Positions 1 through 7,119 of a DNA stretch of 9,150 bases are shown piece after piece. The position numbers and the translations under genes are program-made. The first letter of the stretch is position 1. Each line of letters begins with the position of its first letter. The DNA comes from Cocleimonas sp. Lineage in GTDB: Bacteria > Pseudomonadota > Gammaproteobacteria > Thiotrichales > Thiotrichaceae. Location: contig JAGLDQ010000009.1 of assembly GCA_023145535.1 (NCBI GenBank), forward strand, positions 1-9,150, in the 5' to 3' direction. The notes beneath the pieces are model-generated. The model worked only from the letters and a program-made list of their open reading frames with translations, ran no database searches and was not told where the DNA came from.

Positions 1-330
1 TTGGAATTTGCAACAGAATGTCCACCTATTTTAGCGCCATTGATTGATCCCAATATTCACTCCTGTGGCACGGTACGTCCTCATGGTGCGCGGGAGCTAT
101 CACAACCAGAGTCTGGGTTTTATATCGCAGGGATGAAATCTTATGGACGTGCGCCTACCTTTTTGATGATCACGGGCTATGAACAGGTTCGTTCGATTAT
201 TGCTGATCTTGTTGGTGATAAAGAAGGCGCTGCACGCGTAGAATTGGTTTTGCCTGAAACGGGTGTCTGCTCGGCACCGTTAGATAGTGAGACTAATGAT
301 GGCGGAGATGAATGCTGCACTCCTAAATAG
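1..330 (+). CDS. C-terminal part of an FAD/NAD(P)-binding oxidoreductase, arsenic-operon type (5' truncated)
   Basis: The reading frame is open from the first base and ends at TAG 328-330, so the window edge cuts the gene and the apparent TTG start is not a real start. The 109 residues resemble, from memory of the family, the C-terminus of flavin-dependent NAD(P)-binding oxidoreductases often encoded beside arsR and arsenic-resistance genes. The recognisable stretch runs from IHSCGTV (about residues 20-26) through FYIAGMKSYGRAPTFLMITG to YEQVRSI. This part of such proteins usually closes the FAD site with a Gly-rich turn and helix. The tail carries PETGVC and ends in GDECCTPK, a vicinal Cys pair near the C-terminus. 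The substrate is unknown, and the nucleotide-binding Rossmann motifs that would settle the family lie outside the window. The family call is moderately sure; an arsenic role is inference, since no ars gene is visible here. Confidence 0.6.
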   Translation: MEFATECPPILAPLIDPNIHSCGTVRPHGARELSQPESGFYIAGMKSYGRAPTFLMITGYEQVRSIIADLVGDKEGAARVELVLPETGVCSAPLDSETNDGGDECCTPK

Positions 331-385
331 AAGAAAAGTGATCGCAAAAGTAGTGGATGTTGTCGTTGATTTTCTTGAGGATTAA

Positions 386-405
386 TTAGCACTAAAGAGT
401 GCTAA
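386..405. promoter_or_regulatory. Perfect 8-bp inverted repeat resembling a compact CIRCE element
   Basis: TTAGCACT (386-393) and AGTGCTAA (398-405) are exact inverted copies around AAAG. The right side, 397-405, matches the CIRCE half-site GAGTGCTAA completely and the left side matches 8 of 9 bases. The canonical HrcA operator has nine bases between its half-sites; here only two remain. It lies 56 nt after the flavoprotein stop. No T-run follows on either strand, so it is not a classic intrinsic terminator. It could be an RNA stem-loop at the transcript 3' end or a protein-binding site; which one is undecided. Confidence 0.35.
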
Positions 406-497
406 GAAACAAAGGAATTTCTCAATTTTTGCAAACAGTATGTTTTTCGTGGTGAAATCCAATTAGATTTCTAATCGATATTTGTGCTATTCCTATT

Positions 498-579
498 ATC
501 TATGAGGAAGAGATGATTGCGCTTATCCAAATTCATCAATAAGTCCTCATAGATGAGGGTTTGTTAGGCACTTTTTTTT
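498..579 (+). other. Attenuator-like alternative stems around a 9-codon ORF
   Basis: An 11-base arm at 498-508 (ATCTATGAGGA) is exactly complementary to 544-554. The second arm can instead form a local hairpin, 545-549 with 554-558, with a TAGA loop. Between the arms lies a short ORF, ATG 513 to TAA 542 (MIALIQIHQ), whose GAGG Shine-Dalgarno-like sequence sits in the first arm. An eight-T run follows at 572-579, but 13 nt beyond the local hairpin, which is too far for a standard terminator. No gene follows for 550 bp. The complementarity is seen directly; regulatory function is speculation. Confidence 0.2.
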
Positions 580-929
580 GATTTTCAGCGAATCTTTGAT
601 AAATAAAAACAATAAATCAGCCATTATTAAATAATCAGAAAGACCATTGTCTCTAAAATACTACCTTTCATTTGTTTCTAAATTGTCAAATCGCCTCTTT
701 TTTATTATCTATATAACCGTTGTTTGCTTAATTGGTATATGTAAATATTATAAGTAATATCAATTGATTATATGCTTTTTGCTTGTAAGTATAGAGTAAG
801 CATAAAAGCGGCTAATAAATTAAGAAATAAGATAAAAAAAATTATTTCATGATGCTTGCTTTTCTAATGATACCTATACCAATAAGTAGACAACTTAAGG
901 AAGTTTAAAGTAATGAATTTACCAATATT

Positions 930-945
930 GTGCAAATTTTTGCAC
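930..945. repeat. 16-bp palindrome upstream of the RTX gene
   Basis: GTGCAAA (930-936) and TTTGCAC (939-945) are exact inverted copies around TT. It lies about 185 bp before the RTX start. Symmetry and length fit a dimeric regulator site. It does not match CRP, because the half-site spacing is two bases too long, and the half-sites are in the opposite order to NtrC. The regulator is unknown. Confidence 0.3.
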
Positions 946-1078
946 TGAAAAAGTGACATTTCTGGTTGGATTCTTTTAAGAAGAATATACCCAAGCTACA
1001 TCCTGATTAAAGTCATTCAATCAGAAGCAAAGATCAAGCAGGGTTGGTAAAAACGTGTTTAGAACTTTCTAACCATAG

Positions 1079-1092
1079 GAGAGAATTCTCTC
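1079..1092. repeat. 14-bp perfect palindrome in the RTX 5' leader
   Basis: GAGAGAATTCTCTC reads the same on both strands with no spacer. It lies 36 bp before the RTX ATG and 24 bp before its Shine-Dalgarno. It could be an operator, or form a short hairpin in the leader RNA close to the ribosome binding site. I recognise no regulator for it. Confidence 0.3.
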
Positions 1093-1116
1093 ATTTTATT
1101 AAGTTAAATTATATTT

Positions 1117-1121
1117 AGGAG
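1117..1121 (+). promoter_or_regulatory. Ribosome binding site of the RTX gene
   Basis: AGGAG lies seven bases before the ATG at 1129, which is ideal spacing and fixes that start codon. Confidence 0.8.
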
Positions 1122-1128
1122 TTCAAGG

Positions 1129-2406
1129 ATGAACCTAGCAACGAGTACAGCGGTAAGACCCAGTCATGTTAATACTTTTTCTGGCGATACGCAGAAGAAA
1201 AATGAGAATATTGCTACACAAATAAAGGCGAAGTTGGGATCGGGAAACGAATTAACCGCTAATATTAAAAACCTTATTAATCAACTACAACCTGAAGGAC
1301 AAGAAAAACCACAAGCGCGACAGCAAGTACAGGGGCAGGGACAACAAGGGCAGCGAGGACAAAATGGTGCGATAGGGGCTAGAGGAGTTATTGGTACGCC
1401 GCCTGCTCCTCCAAGCTTTATCAATGGTACACCTAAAGATGATGTGTTGGTGGGTACGGGAAAAAATGACACCATTAATGGTAGAGGTGGTGATGATTTG
1501 ATCGTTGGTTTAGGTGGGAATGATAAGATTGATGGTGGTGCGGGTAAGGATGTTATTTTTGCTGGCGGAGGTGATGATAAAGTAAAAGGCGGTGCTGGCG
1601 ATGATAAAATTTGGGGTGGTGAAGGAAATGACTCCTTAGAAGGTAACGATGGTAATGATTTTATTGATGGTGGTGCAGGGCGTGATAAAATTTGGGGTGG
1701 CAAAGGGAATGATAACATCAAAGGTGGAGCTGGTAATGATTGGATAGGCGGCGGCAAAGGAGATGATCGTATTAATGGTGGTTCTGGAAAAGATGATATT
1801 CAAGGAGGTGCTGGAAAAGATCATATCCATGGTGGTACGGGTGATGACAATATTCGAGGTGGATCGGGTGCTGATAAACTTTGGGGTGATCAGGGGAATG
1901 ACTCTATAAAAGGTGGTTCAGGCAATGATTGGATCGGTGGTGGAGAAGGGAATGATAAACTGTGGGGCGGCAAAGGAAATGATGACGTTCAAGGTGGATC
2001 AGGAGATGATTGGATTGGCGGTGGTGCAGGTAACGACTCCCTGAGTGGTGGTTCAGGGAATGATGATATAGCCGGTGGCTCAGGAAATGATCGTATCTGG
2101 GGTGGTTCTGGTAATGACTCTATCAAAGGTGGCTCAGGAAATGACTATATTGATGGTGGCGCAGGAAATGATAATATCAAAGGCGGTACGGGTAATGATA
2201 CTATCAATGCTGGCTCAGGCTATAACTTAGTTGATGGAGGTTCTGGTCAAGATACCGCTGTCTTTAATGGTAAATCATCTGATTATACCGTTCAGGAGTT
2301 AGGTGCTGGTTATTTCTCCGTAACAAGTAACTCCAACCCTGCGGATACCACTATTTTAAATGATATTGAAAAAGCTAAGTTTAGCGATAAAACCGTTTCA
2401 TTATAA
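1129..2406 (+). CDS. Small RTX calcium-binding protein, probable type I secretion substrate
   Basis: This 425-residue protein is probably exported unfolded by a type I (ABC/MFP/TolC) system and folds outside the cell on binding Ca2+. It has no N-terminal signal peptide. Residues 1-55 are polar and partly helical. Residues 56-97 are a Gln/Gly/Pro-rich linker containing six Gly-X-Y triplets at 71-88. Residues 98-376 are 31 consecutive nonapeptides of the GGxGxDxUx type with no break, expected to form one long parallel beta-roll. Residues 377-425 form a C-terminal region with the DYTV...FSV...ILNDIEKAKFSD pattern often seen at the end of type I substrates, ending in VSL. There is no protease, lipase or pore-forming domain, so a structural, adhesive or matrix role is more likely than a toxin. 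No secretion genes or acyltransferase are nearby. The start is supported by AGGAG at seven bases. The target is unknown. Confidence 0.88.
   Translation: MNLATSTAVRPSHVNTFSGDTQKKNENIATQIKAKLGSGNELTANIKNLINQLQPEGQEKPQARQQVQGQGQQGQRGQNGAIGARGVIGTPPAPPSFINGTPKDDVLVGTGKNDTINGRGGDDLIVGLGGNDKIDGGAGKDVIFAGGGDDKVKGGAGDDKIWGGEGNDSLEGNDGNDFIDGGAGRDKIWGGKGNDNIKGGAGNDWIGGGKGDDRINGGSGKDDIQGGAGKDHIHGGTGDDNIRGGSGADKLWGDQGNDSIKGGSGNDWIGGGEGNDKLWGGKGNDDVQGGSGDDWIGGGAGNDSLSGGSGNDDIAGGSGNDRIWGGSGNDSIKGGSGNDYIDGGAGNDNIKGGTGNDTINAGSGYNLVDGGSGQDTAVFNGKSSDYTVQELGAGYFSVTSNSNPADTTILNDIEKAKFSDKTVSL
1420..2256 (+). repeat. Array of 31 RTX nonapeptide repeats (27-bp coding repeats)
   Basis: The array runs from INGTPKDDV (residues 98-106) to VDGGSGQDT (368-376) in strict 9-residue phase. 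Most units fit (I/L/V)xGGxGNDx; the first four and unit 30 are the most degenerate. Five three-repeat modules share Trp at position 2 of the first unit, an aromatic at position 9 of the second, and I(G/D)GG at the start of the third. They are units 8-10, 11-13, 18-20, 21-23 and 26-28. At DNA level, copies with the same amino acids differ in many third codon positions, so this is not a recent expansion. Confidence 0.9.
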
Positions 2407-2438
2407 TCGTTTTTTAACGATGTATTAACGTGCAAGTC

Positions 2439-2467
2439 ATTGTGCCAGAAGATTTTTCTGGTGCAAT
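2439..2467 (+). other. 12-bp stem-loop in the RTX 3' region
   Basis: 2439-2450 pairs with 2456-2467 around a five-base loop, including two G-U pairs that form only in plus-strand RNA. On the minus strand those positions become A-C mismatches, so the structure belongs to the RTX transcript. No T-run follows. It may stabilise the mRNA 3' end. Confidence 0.4.
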
Positions 2468-2497
2468 TATTGAATGGCATGTGTCCCAAATGAATAC

Positions 2498-2529
2498 TCT
2501 TATTTCATTCGCAATAAGATCTCTTTTTT
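2498..2529 (+). terminator. Possible intrinsic terminator of the RTX gene
   Basis: TCTTATT (2498-2504) pairs with AATAAGA (2513-2519) across an eight-base loop and is followed by TCTC and six T residues. The stem is AT-rich and so weak, but the order of hairpin and T-run and the position about 90 nt after the stop fit a terminator for the plus strand. Confidence 0.4.
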
Positions 2530-2558
2530 CAAGGCTTTCTATAAAACACTTCAGATAG

Positions 2559-2598
2559 GCAAGATAAATGATTCGGCGTAGGGAATCATTTATCTTGC
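2559..2598. repeat. Perfect 16-bp inverted repeat (long hairpin)
   Basis: GCAAGATAAATGATTC (2559-2574) is exactly inverted at 2583-2598, with an eight-base loop GGCGTAGG. No T-run follows on either strand, so it is not a standard intrinsic terminator. It is the strongest fold in the window and lies between two convergent genes. It could be a dispersed hairpin repeat, a small mobile-element relic or a shared 3'-end barrier. Confidence 0.6.
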
Positions 2599-2714
2599 GC
2601 CTACAAAACCTATCGACCAGAGAAAAATGAAAATAAAGGGGATAAAACGAATCATGATGTCAGCTTAGTTGGTTTTATGCAGGGCTAACAGAGACAGGTC
2701 GGGCTAATTTAATA

Positions 2715-2739
2715 CGTACAAATTGATTTAATTTGTACG
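2715..2739 (-). terminator. Hairpin overlapping the truB stop, possible operon 3' end
   Basis: CGTACAAATT (2715-2724) is exactly inverted at 2730-2739 with a five-base loop. On the minus strand the 5' arm covers the last sense codons of truB and the first base of TAA, and the loop holds the rest of the stop. The sequence after the stem in that direction is TATTAAATTAG, only moderately T-rich. It may be a weak terminator or a 3' stabiliser for the nusA operon mRNA. Confidence 0.35.
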
Positions 2740-3648
2740 CATCATACGTTTAGGTGCCAGTAATTGATCACTAGAAAGTCGGCCGATACCAATAAATTCA
2801 CCAGACTCATGATACATGCGGATTAATGAGGCGTTGGGAATATCATCTCGTGTCACCTTTAAACCATTTTTTACACGCGTGCTTTCGGTATCATTTAAAA
2901 TGATGCTAGGGTGATTACTCAGCGCGGTATCAATAGGAAGGAGGGCGTGATCAAGTTGTTTATCTTCCTGTTCTGATAGCTGCTGTAGATCTTCTAATGT
3001 ATAGAGTTTGCTGCAATCGAAGGGTGAAACATCAGTGCGTTCTAGGCTGGTGATATAGGCACCAAAGCCCAGTGCATCGCCAATATCTTGTGCTAAAGTG
3101 CGGATATAGGTGCCTTTGCTACAATGCACGTCGAGTAGTAAAGTATCGCGCGTACGTTCTAAAAGGGTTAATTCATAAATGGTAATTTCGCGTTGTTTGC
3201 GTTTTACCTCAATTCCTTGGCGTGCTAATTTATATAAGGGTGTGCCATTATATTTAAGTGCGGAATACATGGGGGGAATTTGCGTAACTTTACCAGTGAA
3301 CTGTTCCAATACTTGCGTGAGTGTTTGATCGCTGATTTCTGTGACTGGGATAGTACTTAAAATATCACCTTCAGTATCGCCCGTCGTGGTTGTTTGCCCT
3401 AATTGAACCGTAGTGATGTAACGTTTATCGGAGTTGAGTAAATAGCCTGATACCTTGGTTGCTTCGCCAAAGCAAAGTGGTAAAACGCCTGTTGCTTGTG
3501 GATCTAAGCTACCTGTATGGCCTGCTTTTTTTGCATTAAATAGATAACGCGCACGTTGCAATGCGGCATTGGAGCTAAGTCCGAGAGGTTTGTTTAATAA
3601 AAGGATGCCGCTGATGTCGCGGTAGAAATTTTTGGGTTGTTTTGCCAT
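2728..3648 (-). CDS. truB: tRNA pseudouridine(55) synthase TruB
   Basis: TruB converts U55 in the T-loop of elongator tRNAs to pseudouridine and also acts as a tRNA folding chaperone in the cytosol. The 306-residue length fits the family. The catalytic motif GHTGSLDP is at residues 43-50, with Asp49 as the expected nucleophile, followed by ATGVLPLCFGEATK. Other family landmarks are RYITTVQLG (76-84), the PPMYSALKYNG segment (125-135) and SKGTYIRTLAQDIG (177-190). The C-terminal part, from about 245, matches the small PUA-like domain in size. It is the last gene of the operon, 83 nt after rbfA. The ATG at 3648 has no recognisable Shine-Dalgarno: upstream, in its own direction, is TTTTAATCTTTTCTAACA, directly after a large stem-loop. 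Residue 1 is nevertheless a good fit to TruB N-termini. Confidence 0.97.
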   Translation of the reverse strand: MAKQPKNFYRDISGILLLNKPLGLSSNAALQRARYLFNAKKAGHTGSLDPQATGVLPLCFGEATKVSGYLLNSDKRYITTVQLGQTTTTGDTEGDILSTIPVTEISDQTLTQVLEQFTGKVTQIPPMYSALKYNGTPLYKLARQGIEVKRKQREITIYELTLLERTRDTLLLDVHCSKGTYIRTLAQDIGDALGFGAYITSLERTDVSPFDCSKLYTLEDLQQLSEQEDKQLDHALLPIDTALSNHPSIILNDTESTRVKNGLKVTRDDIPNASLIRMYHESGEFIGIGRLSSDQLLAPKRMMRTN

Positions 3649-3663
3649 TGTTAGAAAAGATTA

Positions 3664-3709
3664 AAACCACGGAACATAGCAACTACCTTATTGCTACGTT
3701 TCGTGGTTT
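3664..3709 (-). other. Large rbfA-truB intercistronic stem-loop, terminator-like
   Basis: On the minus strand the arms AAACCACGAAACGTAGCAA and its partner form 18 pairs, with one A-C mismatch and one G-U pair, around an eight-base loop. The stem is followed by TTTTAATCTTTTC and then the truB ATG 15 nt beyond the stem. This may be a partial terminator (attenuator), an mRNA processing site or a translation block for truB. The plus-strand side is also T-rich (TTTATTTTAG), so the element is nearly symmetrical. Confidence 0.5.
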
Positions 3710-3731
3710 ATTTTAGATTTCCTTTAGAGAG

Positions 3732-4094
3732 TTAACCGTCTTTTTGATCTGACTGAACGGCCTTGTCGATCAAAACGGAGAGATCATTGGCTTTCTGTTC
3801 GGTGTCATCGTATATAAAGATTAACGAGGGTGTATTGCGTAATTGAATCGTGCGACTCAATGCGCCTCGCAGAAAGCCAGCCGCACGGTTAAGTCCTTTT
3901 AGGCATTCATCATGCTGATCTTGCTGAATGGTGTCAAAATAGACTTTGGCTTGATTTAAGTCTTTTGTCACCACGACATCCAAGATCGACACCATGCCGA
4001 CACGAGGATCCTTAAGCTCGTTGCGAATTAATAAAGCTAATTCGCGTTTGATCTGTTCAGCAATGCGGTCGGTGCGAGAGTAATCATAAGGCAT
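3732..4094 (-). CDS. rbfA: 30S ribosome-binding factor RbfA
   Basis: RbfA binds the immature 30S subunit near the 5' end of 16S rRNA and supports late maturation, notably in the cold. The 120-residue protein shows the family start with RTDRIAEQIKRELALLIRNE (residues 7-26), then LKDPRVGMVSI (27-37), a conserved KH-fold segment. ILDVVVTKDLNQAKVYFD follows, and FLRGALSRTIQLRNTPSLIFIYDD lies later, with the usual Arg-x-Pro-Leu/Ile-like pattern before an acidic end. Length and fold are ordinary for the family. The ATG lies five bases after the infB TAG, so the two are translationally close. The Shine-Dalgarno is weak (AAGAGA inside the infB end), and coupling to infB translation is likely. The 3' side opens into an 83-nt gap before truB. 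Confidence 0.95.
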   Translation of the reverse strand: MPYDYSRTDRIAEQIKRELALLIRNELKDPRVGMVSILDVVVTKDLNQAKVYFDTIQQDQHDECLKGLNRAAGFLRGALSRTIQLRNTPSLIFIYDDTEQKANDLSVLIDKAVQSDQKDG

Positions 4095-4099
4095 ATTTG

Positions 4100-7099
<3,000 letters not shown>

Positions 7100-7106
7100 C
7101 CGTATT

Positions 7107-7113
7107 CTCTCCT
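7107..7113 (-). promoter_or_regulatory. Ribosome binding site of infB
   Basis: AGGAGAG in the minus direction precedes the infB ATG by seven bases and lies in the short nusA-infB gap. It is the strongest Shine-Dalgarno in the operon and fixes the start. Confidence 0.75.
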
Positions 7114-7119
7114 GTTTTT

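Larger units (their letters stand above)
331..1128. other. AT-rich intergenic region, no gene recognised
   Basis: About 800 bp between two co-oriented genes. It is much more AT-rich than the flanking coding DNA. I see no tRNA, no rRNA and no ORF with convincing coding character. It holds several inverted repeats: 386-405 (CIRCE-like), 462-475 (ATTAGA/TCTAAT), 498-558 (alternative stems around a 9-codon ORF), 930-945 and 1079-1092. An eight-T run lies at 572-579. I found no sigma-70 promoter with both boxes at good spacing. The length suggests a long 5' leader or regulatory region for the RTX gene, or decayed sequence. Confidence 0.6.
2407..2727. other. Convergent intergenic region rich in stem-loops
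   Basis: It separates the ends of the RTX gene (+) and truB (-). I see no convincing gene. It holds AT-rich symmetry at 2406-2421, a 12-bp stem at 2439-2467, a terminator-like hairpin at 2498-2529 and a perfect 16-bp stem at 2559-2598. A hairpin at 2715-2739 overlaps the truB stop. Neither rpsO nor any remnant of it is seen on the minus strand after truB. Confidence 0.6.

Noticed and set aside
566..581. Sigma-54-like AGGCAC followed by a T-run and TTGA
   Set aside because: The -12 GC dinucleotide is absent, and the spacing between GG and the next G is met only with a GA in its place.
929..946. CRP site at the GTGCAAA/TTTGCAC palindrome
   Set aside because: The TGTG and CACT half-sites are two bases further apart than in CRP sites, and the fifth base does not match.
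331..1128. tRNA, small RNA gene or transposon remnant in the long gap
   Set aside because: No cloverleaf, no transposase fragment and no paired terminal repeats with target duplication could be found by eye.
1281..1757. 158-residue Pro/Ser-rich open frame on the minus strand in the RTX gene
   Set aside because: It is the antisense reading of the Gly/Asp-rich nonapeptide repeats, which produces Pro/Ser repeats without stops.
1420..2256. CRISPR-like or recent tandem duplication reading of the 27-bp repeats
   Set aside because: The repeats have no spacers, stay in one coding frame and differ at many third codon positions; they are protein-level RTX repeats.
2575..2604. Pseudoknot between loop GTAGG (2578-2582) and CCTAC (2600-2604)
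   Set aside because: The connecting strand would be one base long across a 16-bp stem, which is sterically impossible for an H-type pseudoknot.
2627..2668. 13-codon plus-strand ORF (MKIKGIKRIMMSA)
   Set aside because: Very short, weak ribosome binding site and no similarity that I recognise; not enough to call a gene.
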